This document shows, one piece after another, positions 39,312-54,097 of a stretch of 64,000 nt of DNA; the stretch's first letter is position 1; each line of letters starts with the position of its first letter. A program made the translations under genes and the position numbers. Location of the stretch: the NCBI RefSeq assembly GCF_964340395.1, contig NC_135557.1, positions 16,659,867-16,723,866 on the forward strand, written 5' to 3'. This stretch comes from Glandiceps talaboti. Taxonomy: Eukaryota > Hemichordata > Enteropneusta > Spengelidae. Below the pieces are notes generated by a model, which did not search any database, had not been told where the DNA came from, and saw only the letters and a program-made list of their open reading frames with translations.

Positions 39312-40240
39312 GTAAAGTGAAATGATTCACTAATTATTAAAATTAGTGATATACATTTTCATTAAAAACACGTTTATAAAGGCATCGTGGAATTTTCTCG
39401 TTTACCTAGTTTGAAAACACTCGGCAGATCTATCAATCCGGCTTGGGTGGCTCGACAATTTGTTGACTTGAGAGTAATGAAAAAAGTGCTACCTATGTAT
39501 CTGAACAGCAAACTTGGATCAAACATGAACGACCTGAAACATGTATCAGTCAGTTACCATACCAGTCGTTCTTTAACCTTATACATTATCTTGAACATTC
39601 ATCTCTGTGTGCGTGCCTTCTTCAGTAAATTCAGCTTCCGCAGTGAACTGAACTTATATGTTATTATGAGGTATTGACAGGCCAACTGCACTAATCTGTA
39701 AGACACGCAAAACATGCAACCCCGTTGTAATTTCATTAGAAACATTATTGGCGAGCATTAATTCGTGACATTGCACACCTGGCACGTACTCGGTATAGTC
39801 TCCTGTGTAGTTTGTCATCATTTCAATATGGCTCTCAAATAGAAGTCCTATATTTGACAGACTCTGATTTTTATTATTGTTTACAGGTTTAAGGCTATAA
39901 GCTCATCATTCATACCACACAATGAGTCGTCACACGTTCGTTTCCAATGGCAACAATTGCTGAAAGCACGCACGTCTTCCTATGCTGTCAAATCGTGTAG
40001 GGTACCGGTCTTATAGGCTATTACATTGATGTGACATTTCTTTGTAGATGGCATGCAACCGCTTCAAGCATTTACGTAAGCACGGTAGTGATGTCTGAGA
40101 AACAAATGTGTAGTGTATCTGATATGTAGAAAGGGGTGAATGTACGTAATGTGTACCCGAGTGTTCAAAAGTGTTAAACACGGCCATTCCACTTATAAAT
40201 TATAAAACTAATCTCACGATTGGTGTATGTAAACCTACAG
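39312..40240. other. No gene seen
   Basis: The 96-codon frame at 39387-39677 is not recognised. Confidence 0.55.
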
Positions 40241-40965
40241 TACAACGTCGACTTGTCTGACAAAAATATTGCTACGTATACATTTTATGGTCTGGCCTGA
40301 CACAATATTTTCTAGCAATAACATTGCTATTGATGGTCTGGCGCGACAAAAATATGTAAATTACTGACACAATTTACGTCTGGTTGGACAAAAGGTTTAA
40401 TACATTCTCGACAAAATCTTACCATTTATATATACATTTCGTTGGATAAAAAGTTCAATACTATATTCCTACATTTCTTCGCCTGCCTAAATACAACATT
40501 AATGTTATTGTCACATTTCATCTTCTGATTGAATGGTCAAGAAATTACTACATTTGATCGAACGGATCGTCAAAAATAGTACACTTGCTGTCACATTTCA
40601 TCGACAGGTTGGATAAAAAATCTACATGTTTTCATCTGATTCGAGAAAAAAATACTACACTCATTATCACATTTCGTTGTCAGTGTCGACAGAAATATTA
40701 GACTTACTGTCACATTTCATCGTCTGGTGGCTCGAGACAAATATACTACAAGCATTGTCACATTTCATCGTCTGTCTCAACAACAATTTTTAGACTTACT
40801 GTCACATTTTATCGTCTGATTGAATGAATACAAGGTTTAATAGCTTTGCTATATTTCATCGTCTGACTCGAGATGAATATTAGACTTACTGTCACATTGA
40901 TCGTCGGGCTTTAATGGATAAAAGGTAATAGCGTCGCAACATTTCTGTCGTGATATTGCGTGTGA
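40241..40965 (+). repeat. Degenerate about 44-bp tandem repeat array, main locus
   Basis: A core close to CACATTTCATCGTCTG, then a TCGA-like stretch and ACAAATATTA, recurs at about 40511, 40591, 40667, 40710, 40758, 40802, 40849 and 40892, with further weak units upstream to about 40245. Spacing is 43-48 bases (or about double where a unit is decayed). It is the longest of four related loci in the window. There is no coding frame. Confidence 0.8.
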
Positions 40966-42690
40966 TAATATTATCTCCACTGATTGATACTCTGTAATTT
41001 CATCTTTCAGTATCTGATTAGAGGACTGCCGTGTGCAATGTTTGGATAGTTAGCAAAGCATACATTGTTACACAGTAAACGATATGAAATATTAAAATAT
41101 AATGTAATATCCATATTATTAAAACATAAATAGAAATCCGACTTTTGGTTACTCTGCACATGTTAAATTACAAGTACATTACAACATCGGTGAACATTTT
41201 TAAAATTGTGTTACCTGCAACTGGAACGTGTTCTTTTTTTTGTTTAAATCTATTTTATTAGATCCAATTATGACTTACTCGTAATATTGTACTCGCTGAA
41301 CAGTATTGAATTACATATGGCAAATGTATATGTGTAGCTGTACTCATAATATGGTTCAATAAATCCCATTAAATCATTTTTGTGTCTGCATCCAAACTCA
41401 GCACCTAATACAATTATGACTCCAATGGGTCTTTACTACTTATGGATACTATGTACATTTAATTAACCTTTACAATGTCCAATAATTGGTATTTTAACAA
41501 TTTACAGTGATGAAATTGTTAGTTTTTGATTTTAAAAAAATTAAATAAAAAATATACGGTCCAGTTACAGTTAGTGTACCTTTAAGATAGATATTACTCA
41601 TACATTAAAAACTGTCATTACATACACTAAACGTTCGGTTATAATTGTTCATTGAAAGAGCAAGATCAACTTCTGACGTCACGGTTTAAAACTGAAATTA
41701 CAGAAGGAGTAAAGGAGTGTTTGAGGAAGTTCTTATTACATTTCATTATGACAATGGTAACCCAAGGAAATAAAATGTAGTAATATAATGTCGGTATGCT
41801 TTTCATCGCACCTAACGATGAAATGTAACAGTAGCAGGGTAAAAAGCAATACACCTATTTCTGGTTCCAAGATGCATCGCTCATCTAGCCATACAACGCC
41901 ATGTATTCTGTATGCGAAGGAGGGGCTTGCACGCGATACTTGTCACGGGATGGTTATCACCTGACTGTACCATGGGTTTAAATTTTACCAGTAAAATTTG
42001 CTCAGTCGTTGGTGACATTTAGTCTTTGTTCTATAAAATCCCTCACAATTGAAGAGATCAACATAGCTTTCCATCAGTTCACGACGAAAATGTTATTTCA
42101 AATGTAATAAAGATAAAACAAGCCGAAAGGTAACAACATTGGCGACGTCAATGTAATGCATCTTCGAACCGTAAAATCGTCAATTCGAGCCAAACAAACG
42201 TAGGCAACGTCTAATTCTTCGTAATCACCAGAAAATCGAAAGTGACAAATAGAATGATCCACCGTCACTTTCAATTCATTGACCGTTTTCAATGAAACTG
42301 AACCATATTACAGAAATTTCAACGTCTCGCTGTCCTATTTTCTCCATTTCAAAACCAGGTAGGTGTTACCATTTATTTCAATATTTTTTATATTATTTTA
42401 AGTTTATATTTTAAGTTTATATTTTAAAGTAAGACGTACTGCTTTGTAGTCTTATTGTCCTGCTGTTTTAGACATGTTGATAGTTTTACTATTTTTACAG
42501 TATGATTTGCCTGTTTCTGTTTTGAAATTTATGTCATCTATGTGACCTGCAATAATTAAATCTTTAGTCCATGACGTTAACACTCTTTATTTGCATATAG
42601 CCGTCAGTACAAATGCTCTAACTTGAAAAGTAAGAATGAAAGTGGTTATATTTGTGTTAACTCGGTAACACTAATTAGTATCGCAACAAG
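40966..42690. other. No gene seen
   Basis: AT-rich DNA with the short dispersed-repeat copy at 41.7 kb and three tandem copies of the 13-mer TTTATATTTTAAG at about 42387-42428. Confidence 0.55.
41700..41840 (-). repeat. Short copy of the 42-44-bp dispersed repeat
   Basis: GATGAAATGTAACAGTAGCA near 41815 and AATAAAATGTAGTAATA near 41769 are about 46 bases apart and match the repeat core in reverse orientation. Two or three decayed units remain. Confidence 0.5.
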
Positions 42691-42692
42691 TT

Positions 42693-42697
42693 GTGGT

Positions 42698-42762
<65 letters not shown>

Positions 42763-42774
42763 GACAGAGACAGG

Positions 42775-42808
<34 letters not shown>

Positions 42809-42960
42809 TAGATAGAGAGAGACAGAGAAACAGACAGACGGACGGACTGACAGAGGACAGACAGAAAGACAACGGCAAATAGACAGACATAGACAAACAG
42901 AGATACATCAAGAGAACAGCGAAATAGACATAGTCAAAGACAGAGAAGAGACAGAGACAC
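42693..42960. repeat. (TG)n-(GA)n-(GACA)n composite
   Basis: Ten TG units, about twelve GA units, then GACA arrays broken by GAGACAGG, GATA and AAACAGAC variants that fade out by 42960. The right-hand strand is nearly all A, G and C with few T. Confidence 0.95.
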
Positions 42961-42982
42961 AAATAGTATTGTCTCTATAAAT

Positions 42983-42983
<1 letters not shown>

Positions 42984-43067
<84 letters not shown>
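42984..43067. repeat. (GA)n homopurine tract
   Basis: About 41 perfect GA units, a mirror repeat capable of triplex (H-DNA) formation. Confidence 0.98.
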
Positions 43068-43069
<2 letters not shown>

Positions 43070-43361
43070 GCAGACTATGTTATTTGTGATTTTTATATAC
43101 AGTTACAATGTGAGGAAGACAAGTGCTTGTGTATGTATTTCGTTTGTTTTGGCTGCTATCATGAAATTGTGTTAATGTGACCATCGTGTTTGTTTACTGT
43201 ACATTTGAAGTAATTGCTCTTAAGGGAGGTCAACATTTGCACTGAATGGATATATTTCATAATGCTGTACGGGTTCTAAGTGTAGATCCATTAAAATTGC
43301 TTTTACACTTATCTCATTTTGAGTGAGTAAAGGTAGGAAATTCATCGAACGACGGGCAAAC
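43068..43361. other. No gene seen
   Basis: Single-copy-looking DNA, nothing recognised. Confidence 0.5.
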
Positions 43362-43428
43362 CAACATACATACATACATACATACATACATACATACATA
43401 CATACATAAATAAATATGCATAGTAATA

Positions 43429-43459
<31 letters not shown>

Positions 43460-43512
43460 CATACATACGTACACACGCGCGCGCGTGCGTGCATGCATGT
43501 AGACAGACAGAC
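43362..43512. repeat. (CATA)n ... (ACAT)n with CG-rich alternating end
   Basis: Two CATA blocks flank a short unique spacer (about 43409-43431). They are followed by ACACACGCGCGCGCGTGCGT and GCATGCATG, then three GACA units. Confidence 0.95.
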
Positions 43513-45572
43513 ATCACACAGCTTGACAAAATATTGTCTAGACTGTAAACGCATGCAACTTTTTTGGACAAGAAAGTACCGAACCTGGTATTTTTAGTTA
43601 GGTAGAAACTTTCAGAGCCATGCAAGATAGTATATGTGGACGTTTAGACATTCACAGTGTGGCTTTCTGCTCCACTACACCTCCCGCCTACAGGCATCTA
43701 TTTCTGACGTACACAGAATGCGATAAGTGACAGTCATCAAAGCTTTCTAGACTTTTAATAGATTGGAAACCTTGATGCTGTTAGTTAAATTTGATTGTTA
43801 CTTTCTACAAAATGTTTTCATCAGATAAAAGTGTCTTTCAACGTCCCGTGTAATATTTCAAAACGGTTCTCTGTAAGCTAAAAGTTAATAACTACCATGA
43901 CAATCACCAAGGCAACAGAGTATCTCACCTTGCCATTAAGACCGTTCGTATATCCACGGTATCGATCTGAAGAGATATTCATTCAAGATTGCAAATACGT
44001 CAGGCAAAAACTCGAAAAGTGCAGGATGTAAATAATGTACTCTCAACTTGCAGTTTTCGTTAAGTGGCCAAGATATTTGATGCGAAGGTGCGATAGCTAT
44101 GAACACTCTTGCTTGGAGTCTAATATTGTACAACACGAAAATTAACAATGATCATGTCTTCACTGAGTACTTCCGTAGTAAACATGTACGACACAGCAAA
44201 CTAGTCGCGGCGAACCTTTGCCCCGAGTATCTAACAAGTGCGTGCTTATTGAATTCAAACAGGGAAGACGCTCTTCATGTTCAGCCCTGGGCTATTTCCT
44301 GAAATGTTCTGCTAATGCTCTCAGAGGTTATTTACTGAATCGTATCACTCGTCAATGTCTTGTATGCAGTCAACTTATCAATCAAAGAAACTATTGAGCT
44401 GAACAGACTTGTGTGGTAAGATTGCATGCACGTGATACTTTAGTAATGGAGCGTCATTATTTTTACATTCTTGGTATATTGTAGATTACACCCAGATAAA
44501 AGCCTAACACGTGTCGGTCTCGCCTCTCTATTTCTAAAAGATTTGCCAATACAGGAAATAGGTTTATCAGCGCAAACTGATGTAAAGTGTCATGCAACAA
44601 TTTGAGCTATGACCAACCTCTTTTCCTTTCTATTATTTAATCCTACAAGCAATAAATTCTTGAGTGAGAGGACGAAACTGTGCCTTCGGTGCCATGCGAA
44701 TATTGAAATGTATCACCAATCGAGATGTTACATTTCACACATACGTATATGCATATCATTTATTAACCGAGTTTCAAACATTGGCTGACGTAACTATATA
44801 GTTTTCAAAACTACATTTTCAATCTGTCAACGATGTTTTGAGTTGCATTCATATTTGTATTACTATTGAGTGAATAATATCATGGTACATTCATATTATG
44901 CACTTTATCAACATTTTGAAATTCACTTCATTCTACCATCTCCTCCAAACTATTCCTTTTCACATCCTCCTGATCACACCATCCCATCCCTTCCTTCTCT
45001 TTCACGTTGTCCTCGAAATGCTGCTTTCAAGGTCTCTAAATCTCCAAGGTGAATACATTGTTTTTCTCTCACACATAGCACTTTCTTTCCATCTAAATCA
45101 TGTATTCCCGAGACATCAATATACGATTATGTTCGCCTTACCTTTTGTACTGGGAATAAGAAAGAACACGAGGAAAGGATCCCATAAAGGGAGTTTCCCC
45201 GAAGATAGACAACCGATTTTATTCGAAATTGTTTAACTATATCTTCAATAATTGATAATAATTGGTACAACAGAGGAAGTGTAAGCCATTGCGTTCGCGG
45301 TTCTATTTGAGTATTTAGTCAAGTCTGTAAATTAAAAATGAACAAGACTAAAAAATTGACGATTAAATAAGCCTTTGAAATAGCTTATATCTGTAGATTG
45401 TTGGAATATAATAACGTTACTCTAAAACATAAATTATTCTTATTTTGATAAATTATAAATAATAATCTGACCCTTATATAACTTGAATCTATGCACAAGT
45501 TGGAACGTTTTAAACTTTATCCAAAGAAGTGTAACCATTTTTATTTATAATATATTATTCTTCTGGTCAAAG
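43513..45572. other. No gene seen
   Basis: Frames of 60-112 codons (44898-45236 the longest) without known motifs. A GACAAAATATTGTCTAGACT fragment at about 43526 could be one stray unit of the 42-44-bp repeat. Confidence 0.5.
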
Positions 45573-45574
45573 TC

Positions 45575-45626
45575 TATGTATGTATGTATGTATGTATGTA
45601 TGTATGTATGTATGTATGTATGTATG

Positions 45627-45660
<34 letters not shown>

Positions 45661-45662
45661 TG

Positions 45663-45694
<32 letters not shown>

Positions 45695-45726
45695 TATGTA
45701 TGTATGTATGTATGTATGTATGTATG

Positions 45727-45780
<54 letters not shown>

Positions 45781-45840
45781 GATGCATGTATGTATGTATG
45801 TATGTATGTATGTATGTATGTGTGTGTGTATGTATGTATG

Positions 45841-45872
<32 letters not shown>

Positions 45873-45965
45873 TGTATGTATGTATGTATGTATGTATTTA
45901 TTTATGTATGTATTTATGTATGTATGTATGTATGTATGTATGTATGTATGTATGTATGTATGTAT
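45575..45965. repeat. 390-bp composite of TATG, TG, CGTG, TA and TATT units
   Basis: Order: (TATG)n, (TG)n, (CGTG)4, (TATG)n, (TA)n at about 45731-45773, (TATG)n, a short TG run, (TATG)n, then TATT variants and (TATG)n. All open frames over it are artefacts. Confidence 0.97.
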
Positions 45966-46095
45966 TATTTTGTTCAATTGTATTACTTTATTTATTTGCT
46001 TTTACACAATATTTGTCGTCTTTGTATGTTTGAACATAAACATTTCAGTTTTTACCTGTAAGAGTAATAAAATATACTGTATTGTACTGAGTTCA

Positions 46096-46096
<1 letters not shown>

Positions 46097-46146
<50 letters not shown>
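46097..46146. repeat. (AT)n tract
   Basis: About 24 AT units. Confidence 0.97.
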
Positions 46147-46147
<1 letters not shown>

Positions 46148-46999
46148 CACATTTGTATCACCCATAAGTGTAATAAAAACCATACATGTAATACTAACGA
46201 TGATAAATGTAATAAACTAAAAAGATAGCTGTGTCGATGTGTCTCCACACATGCATCCACATAGATCCCAGTAGGTACAGAACCCTCCACCGTGATTACA
46301 GGAAATAGAAAGCATCTACTTTGCATTCATTTATGAAGTGTCTCGGGCATATAAAAAAAACAGAAAGTTATTGCATTTACTCAGTTATTCCATTTACCTA
46401 CACCAACGGGATACTACGTTAATTTGCTAGTAGACTACGGACATTGACTGTACTTAGTACCGTGTAAACGGGTGAGTTCATGACTTGCGGATAATTGTAT
46501 ACAAGACAATACGGACTGGCTGACAGCCATGTGAGCTTCACATTTCGCGTGTACAACTGTTTGCGGTCACATGGACTAGTATTCGCTAAACAATTAGTTA
46601 GTACCTGTCATCACCATAACTATGCATTTATAAGCTTTGTTCTTTATTTTGTACAACCTGAAAAGTGCATCAGGGGATATGTATAGCACGTTCCTATTCA
46701 GTTTATGTAATATTATTTCATGGGCAAATACAGTATTCTCAATTGATATGTTGTTCTCTGTCGCTTCATTTATACAATACTCCATTCTATCCTTTAGTTG
46801 TATGTGTCACTCGACCATTTTGTGACATGGCTAGTAATACATTTATGGTTTTATTTGACATTTATGGGTGATACCACGTTAGTCTCTCTCATGAGTAGGA
46901 ATGTAGACAAGACATTTGCTGTTTAGTATCATCAAGAACAAAATGTGTATATAATATATACTCTTTACTATTTGTCAGTTTCTAAAGTATAGACAGGTT
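46147..46999. other. No gene seen
   Basis: Frames of at most 77 codons with no recognisable product. Confidence 0.55.
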
Positions 47000-47275
47000 T
47001 ACCATCTTGTTGAGTAAGGAACTGTATAGCCTTGAGTGCTCATTTTTGTATCAAATAAAACTCATTATTGGGTTCCAAGTAGCTTGAACGTAAATCCTAT
47101 AAAAATTCCTTGGTTGGTAAGAAGGCTGAGACTAAAGGTTTGGCATCGCAAGTACTATAGGTGGCGGTGTTTAGGAATCTCTTTGAGAAAAGGATATTTT
47201 TAAAACATGGGGAAGTGGTGGATATCGCTATAGGGTTTACTCATCTCCTAAATATGATTGTCTTACCAAATAAAA

Positions 47276-47325
<50 letters not shown>
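47000..47325 (+). mobile_element. Possible 3' end of a non-LTR retroelement with (ATTG)n tail
   Basis: The segment ends in CCAAATAAAATATT and then a clean (GATT)n run at 47279-47325. Short tandem tails placed straight after an AATAAA-like signal are common at the 3' ends of several LINE clades. No reverse-transcriptase frame is visible upstream, so this would be a 5'-truncated copy. It could equally be an ordinary microsatellite. Confidence 0.3.
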
Positions 47326-47550
47326 CACACTCACATCGAAGTACAACTTCTACAAGTATGTATTAACTGTATAATGCGTTTTTCTTGCCTACGTATACAT
47401 AGCCAAATATTGACATACCAATAATAATAAACAAATACATGTTTAAAATTAAATATAATGAAGCCACTGATACAACTGAATGGAACGCTGTTACCGTCTG
47501 TCATTAGTTTATGTTTTTATTACTTCTGGTGAGATGTTTATGGTTTTGAT
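47326..47550. other. No gene seen
   Basis: Short AT-rich spacer between the GATT tail and the TTG array. Confidence 0.5.
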
Positions 47551-47554
47551 GTTG

Positions 47555-47578
47555 CCTCTCATTTGTCGTTGTTGTTGG

Positions 47579-47610
<32 letters not shown>

Positions 47611-47756
47611 GTCGTTGTTTTTGTTGTTGTTGCTACTACTGCTGCTTTTATTCTTATTGTTGCCGTCGTCGTCGTCCTTTTATTATTATTATTGTTGTTG
47701 TTGTTGTTGTTGTTGATGTTATTGATGATGTGTTGGTGGTTGTTTTGTGTTGTTGT
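47555..47756. repeat. (TTG)n / (ATT) trinucleotide cluster
   Basis: TTG units with GTC, CTA/CTG and ATT blocks. The order of unit types resembles, in complement, the cluster at 37.3 kb. Confidence 0.95.
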
Positions 47757-48186
47757 CAAGTATAAAATTGGAGTGATGAAAGCTCATCTGTGCAAACCTT
47801 CAGTCTATTGACGCAAATGAAGTTACATTTATGAATGTAATAATGGACGAAGGAAAGAAATGCAAATCTACTAAACATTCAGAGGTACTATACGCCTCGA
47901 GGACCATTTTTCAAAAAAAAAGCCGTAAGAAATATAGTTCCTGGACTCTTTGAGGTAAATAAAATTAGTTTGGGGTTCAAAAAACACCAACTATCTTCTT
48001 GTATACAATATTCGGTGGCTATGCTGGATTCTTATATAATTTGATTTTGATATTTCAATTTTTTATACGGTGACCTAATTTAGTTTTTTGCCGTGTTTTG
48101 ACTTGCAAATAAATTTGACTTTCATTGAGTAAAGTAACAGCAAAATATGACAAAGGAGCATACTACATTAAGGTGTCTAAAAATGA

Positions 48187-48231
<45 letters not shown>

Positions 48232-49636
48232 GGGGGGGAGCGATCAACGCATGAGCAGAATGGGCACGTTGTAGAGATCATTTCGTCGACATTTAATTTT
48301 TCATTGCAGATGACTGACTTGTAAAACCCAACTTTTTATTCTGAAAAAAAAACATTCTTATCAAGATTTCTTTTTACAATTCAGACTGAACATTGAAAAT
48401 ACGAACATATTCTAATCTTCTTTTCGAAAAGTGGAAATCATAGAAAGATTTTGTTAATCAAAATTCAAAAATAAGTACCACTTTCTAATCCATAGGCTTT
48501 AGAGTGCAGTACAAGTGTAGATTGAACTGTGTTTGCAATCATTTTGGATGAAAAGGCAGACTTTTAAAGTCAGAAATCATCAAAATGTACAATAAATTAA
48601 AAACGATCCTGAAATAAGGTTGCCTGATCACATTCCATAGATTCTTAATGTCTTCCAAACAGGATGGATAATACATTGATTAATTGAAATATCACTGAAA
48701 TTTCAATCAATATCAAGCTGACAACATCAAAAAGGGCAAATGTCACAGGATATATAAAGACAATCTTTATACAAGCTTACGCGTCTTAATTCATAATTAG
48801 GATTGACAAGAACCTTTTGGGTAATTGAATTATATGCTTCATGGATATTAACATAGCTTAGATACAGTTGTACCCGAAGCCCTTGAATGATCAGAGAGGG
48901 CATCAATAACACAAACGTGACATATATCAAGGAAGTACGTTACACTTCAATAACTAATGTAGAGACGATTTATATGGCGCGCGGTACCATTCAATGGTGG
49001 TTTCATCCAGGCCATCTATCAGGAAACGCACACACCTTTCGTATCTACGCATAAATCAGCTGATGCACTTAATCTGACAAAAGCAGCAACTGATCAGCAC
49101 TCAAATCTGGTAATGTCACCCATCAATCATTGGAATCCCCCAAAGGGACAGAGATAATAGCCACACGGCTACTGGTTAAGAAAACAGTGTCAAGTGTTAT
49201 TTGAATACTCCTTATTGCATTGACTACAAATTGAGATTTGACAATGTTTGGATGTTTCGGATGTAATAGATTTCAAGACGCGAATGAATTTCAGGCAAAT
49301 TTAACATGAAAATGTAGATAAGCCAAAGATTGATGAAATAAGGTGCCTGTATCTGTATATGTATAGATAAAACCCCTGCGGGTAGTTTAAGCTTCAGTGC
49401 ATAGTAATCTCACGGCAAGCTGAATTATATTGATATTACCAAGCATTGATAAACCCTGCCGAGGTAAATCCTTGCATTGTATCGATCCACGATATGCTTT
49501 ACATACTAAATTTTGTGTTGTTTTTCAAATCAGTATGTGTATACTATCAAGGAGAATACAAACTTTAACATATCACAGTGTGTGCGTGTCAAAGTTGCAA
49601 TATGAAACTTTTGTCATGATGTAACGTTAAAGAAAT
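47757..49636. other. No gene seen
   Basis: Includes an (AT)n run at about 48189-48228 followed by a seven-base G run. Otherwise AT-rich DNA without recognised genes. Confidence 0.55.
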
Positions 49637-51112
<1,476 letters not shown>

Positions 51113-51113
51113 C

Positions 51114-51237
51114 GGACACACACACACACACACACACAGACACAGACACACAAAGACAAAGACACAGACACAGACACAGACACAGACACAGACACAGACA
51201 CGCATACACAGATACACGAATGTACACATACAGACAC

Positions 51238-51274
<37 letters not shown>

Positions 51275-51318
51275 AGCACATACATCCACCCACCCATGCA
51301 TGCGTGCATGCGTGCACA
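51114..51318. repeat. (CA)n, (CACAGA)n and (CACATA)n composite
   Basis: A CA run, about ten ACAGAC hexamers, a short spacer, then ACATAC hexamers and ACACAC, ending in CATGCATGCGTGCATGCGTG. Hexamer units are rare elsewhere in the window. Confidence 0.96.
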
Positions 51319-52336
51319 CACTATGTAATTCACACCGGCAGAAATATTCTACCCATAGAGAAATGTACCAATAGCATGTGGTACTCCACGAACTTCATAC
51401 ATAGTTTATTTTCCTGAATTTAAATGAGTCTGATTTCTTTAACATAGCCACGATGCCAATGGTTTAATTGGTCTTCGAACGGAATAACTGTAGAGTTGGG
51501 TATTCTCTAGGGTAAAAATTGACAATGCAGACTCGAAATCGTATTTCCTTTTTTATGAGGTTAGAATTATGGTACCACGAAGCAGGAATGTTACTAATTG
51601 CCGGAATTTCTTGCACAGTGGATGTCATGTGAATTGACGTCTGTATAAACGTACACACTCAAGCAATATCATAATCGACAACAGGAAGTTGTGATAATGT
51701 ACGCTTTTCGTGTTGTTAAAGTTCCCTTGGCGAAGAGGGACGCCTTCAGCCATAATGACGTAAAAAACAAAGTACGGCACGTATAGCTAAACAACCAACA
51801 CCCAATCATTGGTCATTAGAATGTTTTATCTTTACTTTATTTGACCTTTCACCCTGGCAATAGTGCGCTGTAAGCTCTAGCTCTAGTCATCACGTTTACA
51901 GTATGTTCAGTGAGTTTGTCGTAAAATATTGCCGTTTGACACTTTCTTCATGCATCATCTTCAAGATGACGAATAAAACACAATCATGTACACTATATAT
52001 ATGTCTGCAGTTTTACTTATTTTTCAAAATGTCGACTGGCTGAATGATAAACCTGAACATTTTAACTCAGCTGTGACGTCGTAAGGTATTGGCTGAGTTT
52101 GAAAAGCGACGAAGGGTTAGAACAATTAACAGTTAAACCTGCGACCAAAGATAACGAATAACTCCTAGTGGCAAGGTAATAACAGTAACACAGGTAATTA
52201 AGAACATCGATAATGGGTTTCCACATTCCAAAGAAGTTTATACTACTAACCTTTTAACCTCATACTGGTAATAACCGGTATTACCCTAACATCTGATGCT
52301 ATATATAAACTAAAGGAAGGTGAAGTCATCTTACGA
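51319..52336. other. No gene seen
   Basis: No recognisable reading frame or repeat. Confidence 0.55.
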
Positions 52337-52337
52337 T

Positions 52338-52390
52338 ATACATCCATACATCCATACATACATCCATCCATCCATCCATCCATACATACA

Positions 52391-52421
<31 letters not shown>

Positions 52422-52497
52422 CATACATACATACATACATACATCCATCCATCCATACATACATACATACATACATACATACATACATACATACATA
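52338..52497. repeat. (CATA)n / (CATC)n microsatellite
   Basis: CATC blocks at about 52360-52382 and 52442-52454 lie inside a CATA array. Confidence 0.97.
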
Positions 52498-52917
52498 AAC
52501 AAAAATGTATAACTTACACACATAAGATAATTTAGCAAATAATGGTGTTTAATGTCCAAATACATGTGTCTTTTTAGATCCGACATGTTTGACTTGTATC
52601 GGGGTTATTTAAGATCATCGATGACGTGTAGTTTATCACCAGTGTGAAAATGTTATATGGTTTAATACCGTATGAAAATAAAAAAAATTGCCAATGTATC
52701 AATATTATATGACGCCCACTTCAACGGCTAGCTTGTCATCATAAACTAAAGTGATGTTTTGTTTTTATGACCTGCGGTATACTGTAATGAAAAAAGCTTT
52801 ACTTTATTTCTTTACGGTGTATTAGTCTCCAGATCACACCCGTTATCTCACTCTTTCCCCCTATGTCTCTCCAATTCTTCCTCCGTCTAACTCACTCTAT
52901 TTAAGTATCTATCTCCC
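52498..52917. other. No gene seen
   Basis: AT-rich DNA turning pyrimidine-rich towards the TC tract. Confidence 0.5.
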
Positions 52918-52945
52918 CTTATACACAGACACACACAGACACACA

Positions 52946-53216
<271 letters not shown>

Positions 53217-54095
53217 CTCCATCTTTAATCGAAAGTTTCGTCGATGAGGAGCAAAATTGTTTGAAGATTTTGGCACGTCGTACAACATAAAATATAGGGC
53301 TTTTGGTTATCTTGGTGATTCAGTAAACGATCAATCGATATTAGAGTCAAGTAACATTTGACATACTATATACACTCGAGAAGAGCTGTCCGTCGTCTTC
53401 CACGCATCGGGATAGATTGACTGGATAAATTATGAGATGGAAATATGTTATCGATGTAAACCATGCCTTGTACAGGATATTCCATGTGACTCTCTACCCC
53501 AGCTCCCAAAGCTGTATAAAGTTCATAGTAATAAAATCTATATATTATGGAAAGCAAAATTCCAACTCCAAGAAGAAAAAATGCAACAACGGGAGTCTCA
53601 TAAAAATCAGAAAAGACTGTGATGGATTTTAATGACGTCATCCGTGTAGCCTGTTATTGCGCACCGAGGCGAGAAATGTTAAAGACCTATTTGATTTATG
53701 ATGCAGTGTATGTGTCTCTCTTTTTAATACATTTTCCTATTTTAAATTTCTGTCGTACTAAAAGGAAGTCGTATTGCAATCTCTTTTCATCCATGACTGC
53801 CATAAACGGAAAATACCTTACATTAATTAAATGTAATAAAAAATGTGATCAATGAATCTCTATTAATCATACAGTTAATGACTGTTTGTATCCTTTCCAT
53901 TTCTAGTAATGAGTGCACTGACAAAGTCGTCGATCGTGTTTTCATGTACTTTTTTGTATCACCGTTACGCCATGACCGCAGATGAAATTTGAAATTGAGG
54001 ATGTAGTATATAGACCCGTACTTTACTCTAGCCACAGACATACACTCACAACACACACGTGTACATGTACAATATGCCAGTCACTGTATGACCAG
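53217..54095. other. No gene seen
   Basis: Frames up to 91 codons on the minus strand (53366-53641, with one hydrophobic stretch) are not recognised. Confidence 0.5.
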
Positions 54096-54097
54096 TC

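Noticed and set aside
40241-40965. Coding repeats or a zinc-finger-like array
   Set aside because: Spacing varies between 43 and 48 bases, not multiples of three, and all frames have stops.
45483-46167. Open frames of 149-195 codons
   Set aside because: Composite TATG/TG/TA microsatellite translated; no unique coding sequence.
53366-53641. 91-codon minus-strand frame with a hydrophobic stretch
   Set aside because: Length within chance expectation, no family resemblance and no supporting context.
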